A stretch of 64,000 bases of DNA from Lachnospiraceae bacterium (GCA_024403275.1 JAKSSD010000003.1:98894-162893), one strand, 5' to 3'; counted from the first letter of the stretch, positions 43,727 through 53,258 are shown. Notes: a model not told the origin generated them from the letters alone. Translations and numbers: made by a program.

Positions 43727-46693
43727 ATGGCTAAATACGAATGTAAAATATGCGGATATGAATTTGATGAGCAGCAGGCAGGAGAGTTATTTGAAAACCT
43801 TTACAGCTGCCCAATTTGTGATGCTGACAAATCCTGTTTTGTTATGACAGAAGGGGATCCAGAAGAGAAAAAAGAAGAGACAGAGGAAGAAGCATCAGAA
43901 GCTACAGATGAATTTGTTTTCGAGGATGTAGAAGAAGAGAAAACTGAAACAGAAGAAATCAAATCAGAAGAAGTAAATGATACAGAATCTGAGGAAGCTG
44001 AAGAGAGAGAAACTTTCGAAGAGTTCCTTAAGAAGATTGAAGAACAGACAGAGGAAGAAATCAGAGCAAAAGAAGCAAACGTTAGCGATGATGTAGTAAA
44101 GACAGCTGAAGAAGAGAAGAGAGAAGCTATTTACGAAACTATCTTCACAGTAAAAACAGATTTCCCAGAAGAAACTTCTGAGAAAGATTTTATAGATGAA
44201 ATTCTCGAGTCAGAAGGAATTTTCAAACCTGAAAATAAGACTCCTGGATTTACAATCGAGAAGCGTCAGGAATTCTGGAAGAGAGATGATGAGCCAAAGG
44301 CTGAAGAGAAGACAGAAGAGAAGGCTGAAGAGACACAGAACAATGCAGGCCTTAGCCATCTTGGAAGTGTACAGAAGGTTATTGGCGGAGATTCTTCAGA
44401 AGGTAATGAAAATGCAGAAGAAGCAAAGGCTGAGGAAAAACCATCAAATAATGGTTTAATTCAGACTTTCTATTCATACGGCACACCAGTTAAAACAGAA
44501 GAAGAACTTAAGGCTGAAGAAGAAGCAAGACTTGAAAAAGAAAATGCTGCATTTAAGCCATTCTTCGGTTCAGGTATGGGAACAATTCAAAAGGTTGTTG
44601 GTCAGCCGGCAGAAGAAAAGGAAGAGGATTTTGTTTTTGAAGAGTTTAAGAATGAGGAGCCTGTAGTTGAAGAAACTCCTGCAGTAGATGAAGCTCCTGT
44701 AGTTGAAGAAACTCCTGTAGCAGAGGAAACTCCAATATTTGAAGAGACTGTTGCCCAGGAGAGCGTAGAAACAGTAGAAGAAACTCCAGTAGAAGAGACA
44801 GTAGATCAATTATTTGATGACATTCCTGTAGAAGAAACAGCAGAGGAAGTTGTTGAGGAAGTTGCTGTTGAAGAGATAGTAGAAGAAGCAATTGAAGAAA
44901 CTCCTGCTGCAGAGACAGTTGAAGAAGTTACTGAAGAAGTTCCAGTTGAAGCAATAGTAGAAGAAGCAATTGAAGAAGCAGCAGCTGAAGAGATAGCAGA
45001 AGAAACAATCGAAGAAACTCCTGCAGAAGAAGTAATTGAGGAAGCTCCAATATTTGAGGAAGCTCCAATATTTGAAGAGACTGTTGCCCAGGAGAGCGTA
45101 GAAATTGTAGAAGAAGCTCCAGTAGAAGAAACAGTAGAAGTTGTTGAAGAAGCTCCTGTTGCAGAAAATGACGAAGATGATTTCTTCTTTGAAGAATTTG
45201 TAGATGGTGAAGCAGAAAAGGCTGCTGATGAAGAAGAGGGAGTTGTATTCCTTAACTTCGACGAACCTAAAGAGACTTCATATGACCAGGTATTTGGTAA
45301 CACAGATGATGAGTTGGTATTTGAAGAAGATGCCAAGGAAGAAATCGTTGAAGAGACTCCTGTAGAAGAAGCAGTAGAGGAAATCATTGAAGAGGCTCCT
45401 GTAGAAGAAACAGCAGATGGAATTTCAGAAGAAGTATTCTTTGAAAATAGTGAAGTGGCTGAGGAAGCTTCAGCGACAATAGATGAGGATGCAGTTGAAT
45501 ATATTGATTTTGGTAATATATTTGCTGAGAACGAAGAAGAGCAGTTAGAAGAAATTGTAGAGGAAGCTCCAGTAGAAGAGTTTATTGAAGCTCCAGTAGA
45601 AGAAGCAGTAGAGGAAATCATTGAAGAGGCTCCTGTAGAAGAAGCAGTAGAAGAAATCATTGAAGAAACTCCAGTAGAAGAGACTGTAGAAGAAATCATT
45701 GAAGAAACTCCAGTAGAAGAGACTGTAGAAGAAATCGTTGAAGAAGCTCCAGTAGAAGAAATCGTTGAAGATGCAGTTGTTGATGAAGTAGAAGAAACTA
45801 CTGAAGAAATCACAGATGAGAACAGAGAGTATATCTGCCTTAATGATCAGGAAGAGCAGATTCCAGAAACAGAAGTTGCTTATTCAATGCTTAAGAGTGA
45901 GATGAAGTACACAGTACTCATTGATGAAGAAGCAAAGAAGATATTTAACGATTATCCAGTTATGGATGAGAATGTGTCAAATGGTCTTGAAAATATTATT
46001 TTGTTACCAGCACAGTGCAATCCTCTTCCACTTAGAAGAAGTGAGCCAGTTGAAACAAAGACAGTTATCGGTGCGTTGACTGAGTGCCCTGTAGAAGTTC
46101 TTCAGCCATTCTGCTTCTCCAAGTTATTCCTTTGGGGCGAGCATATTCCTAATAATACAAGAGCTGAAGAGTATAACAACCAGGCACTTGTTCTTGTAAA
46201 GGGTGAGGAAGGTCATATTCCTAATCTTTCAAGCAAGGAAGAACTTAAGGAAGAAGTTGAAATTGCAAAGGCAAGATTCCACGGAACACCAGTAGGTATT
46301 GACCTTGTAGCTGGAAGAATTGAAGCAGACCTTGAAGCATGTGTATATGCTAAGGTAGACTTTGTAATTCTTAATGATGTATCATCAAGAATTCTTCCAT
46401 ACGCTTTAAGAAGAGCTAGAAAGTATCTTAACAGAGTTAATTCAAAGCTTGAAATCCTGGTATGTGTAGAAGCGTTGAAGGATGCACAGGAACTTGCAAA
46501 GATCCTTGCACTTGGCGCTAATTTTGTACTTGTTGAAAGAGGTTTTGATCTTAATATGGCTAATGAAATGACAGAAGCTCTTAAGGAAATCTGTAGAAGT
46601 ACAGGCCATGATAACGTTCATGATCTTAACCTTGATGATATTTGCACAATTGATACAGACCTTGCAATGTATACAGATATTTCACACGTATAA
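43727..46693 (+). CDS. Rubredoxin-like / acidic repeat / glutamate-synthase-like protein
   Basis: A 988-residue protein of unusual build. Residues 1-40 form a small metal-binding module with two CxxC pairs (YECKICGYEFDE and YSCPICDADKSCF), like rubredoxin or the rubrerythrin tail. Residues about 40-700 are extremely acidic, with many short repeats on the theme ETPVEE / VEEIIEEAPVEE. Residues about 750-988 resemble part of the FMN-binding TIM barrel of glutamate synthase (LLPAQCNPLPLRRSEPVETKTVIG, VGIDLVAGRIEADLEACVYAKVDFVI), but shorter than the roughly 400-residue catalytic domain. Electron transfer to a flavin or a degenerate domain is conceivable; the function is unknown. The ATG at 43727 is 10 bases after GGGGGAGG; the earlier in-frame ATG at 43703 is not needed for the CxxC module. 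Confidence 0.7.
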   Translation: MAKYECKICGYEFDEQQAGELFENLYSCPICDADKSCFVMTEGDPEEKKEETEEEASEATDEFVFEDVEEEKTETEEIKSEEVNDTESEEAEERETFEEFLKKIEEQTEEEIRAKEANVSDDVVKTAEEEKREAIYETIFTVKTDFPEETSEKDFIDEILESEGIFKPENKTPGFTIEKRQEFWKRDDEPKAEEKTEEKAEETQNNAGLSHLGSVQKVIGGDSSEGNENAEEAKAEEKPSNNGLIQTFYSYGTPVKTEEELKAEEEARLEKENAAFKPFFGSGMGTIQKVVGQPAEEKEEDFVFEEFKNEEPVVEETPAVDEAPVVEETPVAEETPIFEETVAQESVETVEETPVEETVDQLFDDIPVEETAEEVVEEVAVEEIVEEAIEETPAAETVEEVTEEVPVEAIVEEAIEEAAAEEIAEETIEETPAEEVIEEAPIFEEAPIFEETVAQESVEIVEEAPVEETVEVVEEAPVAENDEDDFFFEEFVDGEAEKAADEEEGVVFLNFDEPKETSYDQVFGNTDDELVFEEDAKEEIVEETPVEEAVEEIIEEAPVEETADGISEEVFFENSEVAEEASATIDEDAVEYIDFGNIFAENEEEQLEEIVEEAPVEEFIEAPVEEAVEEIIEEAPVEEAVEEIIEETPVEETVEEIIEETPVEETVEEIVEEAPVEEIVEDAVVDEVEETTEEITDENREYICLNDQEEQIPETEVAYSMLKSEMKYTVLIDEEAKKIFNDYPVMDENVSNGLENIILLPAQCNPLPLRRSEPVETKTVIGALTECPVEVLQPFCFSKLFLWGEHIPNNTRAEEYNNQALVLVKGEEGHIPNLSSKEELKEEVEIAKARFHGTPVGIDLVAGRIEADLEACVYAKVDFVILNDVSSRILPYALRRARKYLNRVNSKLEILVCVEALKDAQELAKILALGANFVLVERGFDLNMANEMTEALKEICRSTGHDNVHDLNLDDICTIDTDLAMYTDISHV
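44660..45790 (+). repeat. In-frame Glu-rich tandem repeats
   Basis: Degenerate repeats of units built from GAAGAAACTCCAGTAGAAGA-like sequence encode PVEE/VEEI blocks. Some units are near identical, for example the two copies around 45660-45730 and the two blocks around 44730-44790 and 45050-45110 that share the IFEETVAQESVE segment. They are prone to slippage and copy-number change. Confidence 0.8.
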
Positions 46694-46705
46694 AAGGAGT
46701 TTGTG

Positions 46706-47029
46706 ATGAGCAGTTCGATGCCAACAGTAGAAGAAGTAATGCAGAATGGTTTTGAGGATTTGTCACAGGAAGCACCACCACCAAAGAACGGAGCCACTAT
46801 TACAGGATTTGTATTTGGTCTTGTTTCGGTACTTTGCTGTTGTATGCCATGCTTTAATATAGTTCTTGCAGTTGTAGGCTTGATAGTATCAATTATAGGC
46901 AAGAAAAAGACATATATGGAGGCACTTCCAATATGGGGCATTTGCCTGTCTATACTTGGAATTGTTCTTTCTATTACTAGTTTTATAGGATTTATAGTGT
47001 ATATGTTTATATGCTACTTTTATGTGTGA
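46706..47029 (+). CDS. Small membrane protein, DUF4190-like
   Basis: A 107-residue protein with a soluble acidic N-terminus (about 30 residues) and two hydrophobic stretches, in the arrangement of DUF4190 proteins (KNGATITGFVFGLVSVL, then LPIWGICLSILGIVLSI). Function unknown. A CCCMPC cysteine cluster sits in the first membrane stretch. AAGGAG lies 6 bases before this ATG; the GTG one codon earlier is less likely. It is 12 bases after the acidic-repeat gene and overlaps the next start (TGATG). Confidence 0.72.
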   Translation: MSSSMPTVEEVMQNGFEDLSQEAPPPKNGATITGFVFGLVSVLCCCMPCFNIVLAVVGLIVSIIGKKKTYMEALPIWGICLSILGIVLSITSFIGFIVYMFICYFYV

Positions 47030-47466
47030 TGAAGAAATCTGGAAGAATTTTTAAAGATGAATTAACAGGAACATGGTTTATCATCGGGCTTGTTTTTGCA
47101 GTGTTTGCAGTTGTTGGCATAATAGTATTTGCCATATCGGGAGACTATCTTGCATTTGGTGGTATTCCTTGTGGCTTCCAACAGGTGACACACCTGTATT
47201 GTCCGGGATGCGGAGGTACGAGAGCAACCTGGTATCTTCTTCATGGAAGATTTATAAGAAGTGCTTATATGCATCCATTTGTACCTTATTATGTGGCCGA
47301 CTATTTGTTTTTTATGGTAAATACATTGCTGGTCACATTTACTAAGAAGCTTGGTTTTAGTAAATATCCTGTTACGATAACAATTTATGTTGGTTTAGGT
47401 TTACTACTAGTTCAGTGGATAGTAAAAAATGTAGTATTGATATTCTTTCATATAGCATTAATTTAA
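47029..47466 (+). CDS. DUF2752 family membrane protein
   Basis: A 145-residue membrane protein with about three hydrophobic segments. The motif YCPGCGGTRATWYLLHG, with two Cys and the GGTR turn, identifies the DUF2752 family, whose function is unknown. The ATG overlaps the previous stop codon (TGATG) and has no Shine-Dalgarno site of its own, so it is probably translated by re-initiation. A terminator follows directly. Confidence 0.78.
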   Translation: MKKSGRIFKDELTGTWFIIGLVFAVFAVVGIIVFAISGDYLAFGGIPCGFQQVTHLYCPGCGGTRATWYLLHGRFIRSAYMHPFVPYYVADYLFFMVNTLLVTFTKKLGFSKYPVTITIYVGLGLLLVQWIVKNVVLIFFHIALI

Positions 47467-47471
47467 AGTTT

Positions 47472-47502
47472 AAAAACTCTCATTTTTATGAGAGTTTTTT
47501 TA
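47472..47502. terminator. Terminator after the DUF2752 gene
   Basis: An 11-bp A/T-flanked stem (AAAACTCTCAT / ATGAGAGTTTT) with a short T loop is followed by further T residues. Confidence 0.9.
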
Positions 47503-47548
47503 TTTGTTTGATGACCAATTTTCGTGGAAATGCACAATGGTATATTTG

Positions 47549-47577
47549 TTGTTATTTTGACAGTTAAGGAGTATAAT
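47549..47577 (+). promoter_or_regulatory. Probable promoter of the phosphohexomutase gene
   Basis: TTGTTA, a 17-base spacer and a perfect TATAAT. A better TTGACA at 47557 is only 9 bases from the -10 box and cannot serve it. Transcription from here would begin near 47584, excluding the in-frame GTG at 47582 as the start codon. Confidence 0.55.
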
Positions 47578-47632
47578 ATTAGTGTATGTGATTATGCGTA
47601 CAAATATAGATATAAAGGAGTTACAAGAAGGT

Positions 47633-49357
47633 ATGGATTACAGAGAACAGTTTAATTTTTGGCTTGAGGATGACTACTTTGACGAAGAGACAAAGAAAGA
47701 ATTACTTGCAATTCGCAATGATGATAAAGAGGTAGAGGATCGTTTCTATAGAGAATTAGAGTTTGGTACAGGCGGACTTAGAGGAGTTATTGGCGCTGGT
47801 ACAAACAGAATGAACCTTTACACAGTACGTAAGGCTACTCAGGGTCTTGCAAATTATATTCTTGCACAGGGAACACAGGACAAGGGAATTTCAATCGCAT
47901 ACGATTCAAGATTCATGTCACCTGAATTTGCAAATGAAGCTGCTCTTTGTATGGCAGCTAACGGAATTAAGGCTTATGTATTTGATGCGTTAAGACCTAC
48001 TCCAGAATTATCATTCTCAGTAAGATATCTTGGATGTACAGCAGGTATCGTTATTACTGCCAGCCACAACCCACCAGAATACAATGGATATAAGGTTTAC
48101 TGGGAGGATGGCGCACAGATTACAAGCCCAAGAGACAAAGAGATTATTACATACGTTCAGAATGTAACAGATTATCATACAGTTAAGACAATGGATATCG
48201 AAGAAGCTAAGGCTAAAGGATTATACATCCAGACAGGCAAGGAAATTGACGATGCATTTATGGCAGAACTCAAGAAGCAGATTCTTCATCCAGAAATCAT
48301 CGCAGAAATGGGTAAGGAACTTAAGATTGTTTACACACCATTTAATGGTACAGGAAATGTTCCTGCAAGAAGAATCTTAAGCGAGCTTGGATTTGAAAAT
48401 GTATATGTAGTTCCAGAACAGGAAATGCCAGATCCTAAGTTTACAACTCTTGATTATCCAAACCCAGAAGATCCTAAGGCATTTACTCTTGCCCTTAAAT
48501 TAGCAAAGGAAGTTGGCGCAGATATCGTTCTTGCTACAGACCCTGATGCTGACAGACTTGGTATTTATGCATACGATACAAAGACAAAGGAATATGTTCC
48601 ATTTACTGGAAATATGTCAGGTATGCTTATTGCTGAGTACATTTTAAGAGAGAGAACAGCACTTGGTAAGATGCCAGCTAACCCAGCACTTGTTAAGACA
48701 ATCGTTACAACAAATATGGCTGATGTTATTACTAAAGAATACAATGTTACAGAAATCGAAGTATTAACAGGCTTCAAGTACATTGGTGAGCAGATTAAGT
48801 GGTTCCTTGAAAAGAATACATACAACTATGTATTTGGTCTTGAAGAAAGCTACGGATGTCTTGCTGGTACACATGCAAGAGATAAGGATGCTATCGTTGC
48901 AGTTATGTGTCTTTGCGAAGTTGCTGCATACTGTAAGAAGCAGGGAATCACAGTTTGGGATATGATGCTTGATATGTACGAGAAGTACGGATATTTCAAA
49001 GAGGATTTATATACAATCACAATGAAGGGTAAGGAAGGCAGTGAGCAGATCGCAGCTATCATGGAAGGCTTAAGAGCTAACCCTCCAAAGGAATTTGGTT
49101 CATGGAAAGTTCTTGCAATGAGAGATTACAAGAAGGATGAGAGAATAGATTTAATAACAAATGAAAAATCTTCCACAAATCTTCCAAATTCAAACGTATT
49201 ATACTTTGAACTCTCTGATGATGCTTGGTGTTGTGCAAGACCTTCAGGTACAGAACCAAAGATTAAATTCTACATGGGCGTTAAGGGTGAAAGCCTTGAA
49301 GACGCTAAGACAAAGGTAGTTGAATTAACAGACGCTTTAAAAGCAAAGATTCAGTAG
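47633..49357 (+). CDS. Phosphoglucomutase / phosphomannomutase
   Basis: A 574-residue alpha-D-phosphohexomutase interconverting hexose 1- and 6-phosphates, feeding UDP-glucose, glycogen and surface glycans. The active-site serine is in TASHNPPEYNGYK. The metal loop is DPDADRLG, the sugar-binding loop GLEESYG and the phosphate loop RPSGTEPKIKFY. The N-terminal MDYREQFNFWLEDDYFDEETKKELL resembles clostridial homologues. In-frame ATG and GTG codons up to 47582 extend the frame, but the ATG at 47633 with AAAGGAG upstream and the family N-terminus is chosen. Confidence 0.92.
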   Translation: MDYREQFNFWLEDDYFDEETKKELLAIRNDDKEVEDRFYRELEFGTGGLRGVIGAGTNRMNLYTVRKATQGLANYILAQGTQDKGISIAYDSRFMSPEFANEAALCMAANGIKAYVFDALRPTPELSFSVRYLGCTAGIVITASHNPPEYNGYKVYWEDGAQITSPRDKEIITYVQNVTDYHTVKTMDIEEAKAKGLYIQTGKEIDDAFMAELKKQILHPEIIAEMGKELKIVYTPFNGTGNVPARRILSELGFENVYVVPEQEMPDPKFTTLDYPNPEDPKAFTLALKLAKEVGADIVLATDPDADRLGIYAYDTKTKEYVPFTGNMSGMLIAEYILRERTALGKMPANPALVKTIVTTNMADVITKEYNVTEIEVLTGFKYIGEQIKWFLEKNTYNYVFGLEESYGCLAGTHARDKDAIVAVMCLCEVAAYCKKQGITVWDMMLDMYEKYGYFKEDLYTITMKGKEGSEQIAAIMEGLRANPPKEFGSWKVLAMRDYKKDERIDLITNEKSSTNLPNSNVLYFELSDDAWCCARPSGTEPKIKFYMGVKGESLEDAKTKVVELTDALKAKIQ

Positions 49358-49379
49358 TTCACAAAAAAAGGCATTAGAT

Positions 49380-50777
49380 ATGGCTAAGGTAACAGATTTA
49401 TATAGCAAAACAAATAGATATTTGAAAAGAAACGGCTTGGAAAAGACAGCCATTGCGGTAGCAGACTCTGCATTAACTAAAACTCCTAAGAGTTTTAATT
49501 ATCAGTTAGCCACTAATGACGAATTGAGAGCACAAAGAGCCTGGAGCAAGAGATTTTCTTCAGATTTGAAGTTTTCTCTTGTTGTTCCAGCCTATGAGAC
49601 TGATCCGGAATATTTCAGAGCAATGGCTACAAGTGTTCTGGATCAGACATACAGCAACTGGGAATTTATAGTAATAGATGCCTCTAAAACAAATAGTTTA
49701 CAGGCTGAACTTGAGAGAATTCTCAGAGCAGGTAAGGAATCCAAGAGTACTATTATTGACAAGCTTACTACAGATATTTCAGATAAGAGTGCTGTAGATA
49801 ATATTGTTCAGTATACATGTGCTGAAGGATCAGCAATTTATATTCATCTTAAGAAAAATGGTGGCATTTCAGTTAATTCCAATTTCGGAATCGAAATGGC
49901 CACAGGTGATTATGTAGGACTTCTTGATCACGATGACCTCCTTACACCAGATGCCCTTTATTATATGTCAAAGGCATTGGTTAGTAATGAGTACAGAGCA
50001 AAGATGGTATATTCAGATGAGGATAAGACAGATTCAAAGGGAAAAACTTTCTTTGAGCCTAACAGAAAAACAAATTTCAATCTGGATATGTTCCTTACTA
50101 ATAATTATATTTGCCACTTTACAATTATGGAGAATAGTCTTATCAAGGCACTTAAATTCAGACAAGAGTATGATGGTGCACAGGATTTTGATTTATTCTT
50201 AAGAGCAGTAAGGACAATGGAATCTCCCGAAACTCAGATACTTCACGTATCAAGGATTTTATATCATTGGAGAGTTCATCCAAATTCTACTGCAGGCAAT
50301 ACGGATGCTAAGGAATATGCATATGAAGCCGGCAGAAGAGCTGTAGATGATTATTGCAAATCACTTGGATGGGCTGTTGCGATAAGCCACACAGCACATT
50401 TGGGATTTTATCATATTGAATACAAGAACCTTTTGTTCTCAACAAGACCAGATATTGGTATTGTATGTGGACCAATTTACAAGCTTGGCAAAATTTCTGG
50501 CGGTGCGATGAAGGATGATGGTACAGTTGTTTATCGTGGACTTACCAAAGGAATGGGTGGATATCTTCACAGAGGTGCACTTGTTCAGCAGGTTGAGGCA
50601 GCAGACGTCAGAAATATGAGAATCAACCCTGTTCTTGAAAATCTTTATGATGAAATGGTTGAGTCAAAGTTAGCTAAGAATGCACCTGACTATGTAGATA
50701 TAAGTCTTAAATTCTGCAGAAAGGTCAGAGAACTTGGCTATAGAATAATATATGATCCAGACAGAAAGCCAGAATAG
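49380..50777 (+). CDS. Family 2 glycosyltransferase
   Basis: A 465-residue GT-A glycosyltransferase. A 60-residue N-terminal extension precedes the domain, which starts FSLVVPAYETDPEYF; SNFGIEMATGDYVGLLDHDDLL holds the DxD-type metal motif (DHDD), and GAQDFDLFLRAV the acceptor-side acid. It resembles rhamnosyl- and O-antigen-type transferases; donor and acceptor are unknown. A C-terminal module of about 120 residues follows. The Shine-Dalgarno site is weak. It is 22 bases after the mutase gene, consistent with use of its products. Confidence 0.85.
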   Translation: MAKVTDLYSKTNRYLKRNGLEKTAIAVADSALTKTPKSFNYQLATNDELRAQRAWSKRFSSDLKFSLVVPAYETDPEYFRAMATSVLDQTYSNWEFIVIDASKTNSLQAELERILRAGKESKSTIIDKLTTDISDKSAVDNIVQYTCAEGSAIYIHLKKNGGISVNSNFGIEMATGDYVGLLDHDDLLTPDALYYMSKALVSNEYRAKMVYSDEDKTDSKGKTFFEPNRKTNFNLDMFLTNNYICHFTIMENSLIKALKFRQEYDGAQDFDLFLRAVRTMESPETQILHVSRILYHWRVHPNSTAGNTDAKEYAYEAGRRAVDDYCKSLGWAVAISHTAHLGFYHIEYKNLLFSTRPDIGIVCGPIYKLGKISGGAMKDDGTVVYRGLTKGMGGYLHRGALVQQVEAADVRNMRINPVLENLYDEMVESKLAKNAPDYVDISLKFCRKVRELGYRIIYDPDRKPE

Positions 50778-50790
50778 GGAGGGACGATTG

Positions 50791-51753
50791 GTGAAAGTAA
50801 GTGTAATTATCCCAAACTACAATGGATTTCAGTATTTGCAAAAATGCTTGGATGCACTGGATAAACAGGATTTTAATGATTATAACGTAATTGTTGTAGA
50901 TGATGCGTCTACAATGTCAGGCGTTGAAGAGGTCCTTAAGGGACACAGAAATGTTTATTTGATTAATCATACTAAGAATCTTGGATTTGCTACCAGTGTA
51001 AATGATGGAATTAAAGCAACAGATTCAAAATATGTATTTTTACTTAACAATGACGCTTATGTTGAGAAGGATTGTATTTCTCGACTGGTTAAGTCAATGG
51101 AAGAAAATACTGGATATAAGCAGACATTTTCGGTTCAGTGTAAGATGATTTCTGCTGTAAATCATGCACTTATCGATAACGCAGGTGATTTCTACAATAT
51201 TCTTGGATATGCAAGAAGCAGAGGTAAGGATAAGCTTACAGACAGCTTTAGCAGACCATCTGAGATTTTTAGTGCTTGTGCGGGTGCAGCAATTTATGAT
51301 AGAGAAGCTTTAGTAGAAATTGGACTTTTTGATGAGAGCCATTTCGCATATCTTGAAGATGTTGATGTAGGCTACAGAGCCAGATTATTTGGCTATATCA
51401 ACAGATATGAGCCTGCAGCAATTGTGTACCATGAGGGTAGTGCTACCAGTGGATCAAGACATAATGAGTTTAAGGTTAAGCTGGCAGCAAGGAATTCAAT
51501 TTTGATTAGATACAAGAATCAGACTCCACTGCAAAAGATTGTTAATTTCCCTATTATGGAAATGGGTATGATAATCAAGCAGTTATATTTCTGGAGAAAG
51601 GGCCTTGGTCGAGCATACAGACAAGGTATTCTTGAGGGAAGAAGAATGAAGAGCCTTCCAGAAGTTAGGGATAGAAAGATTCAGTTCGACTCTTCAAAAA
51701 GGAAGAGAGCCTGGGCTATTGAGATAGAAATGATAAAAGGGTTAATCTATTAA
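50791..51753 (+). CDS. Family 2 glycosyltransferase (rhamnosyltransferase-like)
   Basis: A 320-residue GT2 enzyme of the WbbL/rhamnosyltransferase kind. The domain opens KVSVIIPNYNGFQYL; the metal site is LLNNDAYVEKD, and HFAYLEDVDVGYRARLFG the catalytic acidic region. No membrane segment is evident. The frame extends back into the previous gene. GTG at 50791, 8 bases after GGGAGGG, is the preferred start; TTG at 50788 is possible. It closes the mutase-GT-GT run. Confidence 0.85.
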   Translation: MKVSVIIPNYNGFQYLQKCLDALDKQDFNDYNVIVVDDASTMSGVEEVLKGHRNVYLINHTKNLGFATSVNDGIKATDSKYVFLLNNDAYVEKDCISRLVKSMEENTGYKQTFSVQCKMISAVNHALIDNAGDFYNILGYARSRGKDKLTDSFSRPSEIFSACAGAAIYDREALVEIGLFDESHFAYLEDVDVGYRARLFGYINRYEPAAIVYHEGSATSGSRHNEFKVKLAARNSILIRYKNQTPLQKIVNFPIMEMGMIIKQLYFWRKGLGRAYRQGILEGRRMKSLPEVRDRKIQFDSSKRKRAWAIEIEMIKGLIY

Positions 51754-51756
51754 AGG

Positions 51757-51785
51757 TTGAAAACGAGACCTATATGTAGTATCAT
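51757..51785 (+). promoter_or_regulatory. Possible promoter of the polyprenyl glycosylphosphotransferase gene
   Basis: TTGAAA, a 17-base spacer and TATCAT lie 47 bases before the start codon, in the 78-base gap after the second glycosyltransferase. Confidence 0.45.
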
Positions 51786-51831
51786 TATCATTTGAGAATG
51801 TTTTGAATTATTACGGATTGATTAATTAATT

Positions 51832-53232
51832 ATGATTAAAGATAATCAGAGATTTTTTAACAGGTTACATGTAATACTTGATATATTTGTTACGTTGATT
51901 TCATATGTATTTGCCTGGTTTTTGAGAATGGTAGTATTTCCACCAGTTAACCAAGGCACACTACCTATGAAAACATACTTTTTTGCTCTATATTTTATTA
52001 TTCCGGCATATCTTGCAGTATACGGAACAATGAATCTATATAAACCAAAGCGATTATCTTCTTCATGGAGAGATATAGCAGATGTAATTAGAGCTAATGT
52101 GGTTGGCGCAATGCTTTTCCTGGTTGTTTTGTACCTGGTTAAGCAGCCGGATTATTCTCGTTCAATAATCGGTGTATTTGCAATAACTAATACAATTCTT
52201 ATGACAGCATACAGAATTGTAGTTAGAAAAGGTTTAGCATATATCAGACAGAAGGGATATAACGCAAAACAGGTAGTAATCGTTGGTTACTCAAGAGCCT
52301 GCGAGCAATATATCGACAGAGTGCTTGTTAATCCACAGTGGGGATATAGCATCAGAGGAATTCTTGATGATAGTGTACCTGCGGGAACTTATTATAAAGG
52401 AATACAGGTTTTGGGAAGAATCGATAATCTTGAATATGTTCTTCCACAAAATCATTTGGATGAAGTAGCAATTGCCCTTCCTCTTAATAACTATAAGAGA
52501 CTTGAGGAAATTGTAGGAATCTGTGAGAAGTTTGGTGTACATACCAAGTTTATTCCTGATTACAATTCAGTTATTCCTTCAAAACCATATACTGAAGATT
52601 TATCTGGTTTGCCAGTTATTAATATTAGACACGTGCCACTTACCAGTACCTTTAACTGGTACATTAAGAGAGCAATAGACATAATAGGAGCTATCGTAGC
52701 GATTATCGTATTTGCACCTGTTATGATTGTTTCAGCTATTGTTATTAAGGCACAAAGCGGCGGATCGGTAATATTTGTACAGGAGAGAGTCGGACTTCAT
52801 AATAAGACTTTCAAGATGTATAAGTTCAGGACAATGATTGAACAGAAACCTGAAGAAGAAGAGAAAGAGTGGACAACTAAGAATGATCCAAGAGTTACTA
52901 AGTTTGGTAAATTCTTAAGAAAGACTAGTCTTGATGAAGTTCCTCAGTTCTTCAACATATTAAAAGGAGACATGTCTCTAATTGGACCAAGACCTGAAAG
53001 ACCTCAGTTCGTAGAGCAGTTCCAGGAGGAGATTCCAAGATATATGGTTAAGCATCAGGTAAGACCAGGTCTTACAGGATGGGCTCAGGTTAATGGATAT
53101 AGAGGTGATACCTCAATTAGGAAGAGAGTAGAATATGATATCTATTATATCGAGAACTGGAGTATATGGCTCGATATACAGATTATTCTGTTGACATTCC
53201 TTAAGGGATTCATCAATAAAAATGCATATTAG
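51832..53232 (+). CDS. Polyprenyl-phosphate sugar-1-phosphate transferase (exopolysaccharide initiation)
   Basis: A 466-residue membrane enzyme that starts polysaccharide repeat units by moving a sugar-1-phosphate onto undecaprenyl phosphate. Four or five N-terminal membrane segments (about 15-125) are followed by a Rossmann-like domain (KQVVIVGYSRACEQYI), then a membrane-associated helix (about 280-305). The bacterial sugar-transferase domain has SVIFVQERVGLHNKTFKMYKFRTM, LRKTSLDEVPQFFNIL and MSLIGPRPERP. The Shine-Dalgarno site before the ATG is poor. The donor sugar is not readable. LCP and glycosyltransferase genes follow. Confidence 0.9.
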   Translation: MIKDNQRFFNRLHVILDIFVTLISYVFAWFLRMVVFPPVNQGTLPMKTYFFALYFIIPAYLAVYGTMNLYKPKRLSSSWRDIADVIRANVVGAMLFLVVLYLVKQPDYSRSIIGVFAITNTILMTAYRIVVRKGLAYIRQKGYNAKQVVIVGYSRACEQYIDRVLVNPQWGYSIRGILDDSVPAGTYYKGIQVLGRIDNLEYVLPQNHLDEVAIALPLNNYKRLEEIVGICEKFGVHTKFIPDYNSVIPSKPYTEDLSGLPVINIRHVPLTSTFNWYIKRAIDIIGAIVAIIVFAPVMIVSAIVIKAQSGGSVIFVQERVGLHNKTFKMYKFRTMIEQKPEEEEKEWTTKNDPRVTKFGKFLRKTSLDEVPQFFNILKGDMSLIGPRPERPQFVEQFQEEIPRYMVKHQVRPGLTGWAQVNGYRGDTSIRKRVEYDIYYIENWSIWLDIQIILLTFLKGFINKNAY

Positions 53233-53258
53233 GAGGCTACTGATAAGTAGGAGATATT

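Noticed and set aside
44806-45813. 335-residue Ser/Thr-rich open frame on the minus strand
   Set aside because: It is the antisense of the GAA/GAG repeat region, so stop codons are rare by composition. It has no ribosome binding site, and its product is only a mirror of the repeats.
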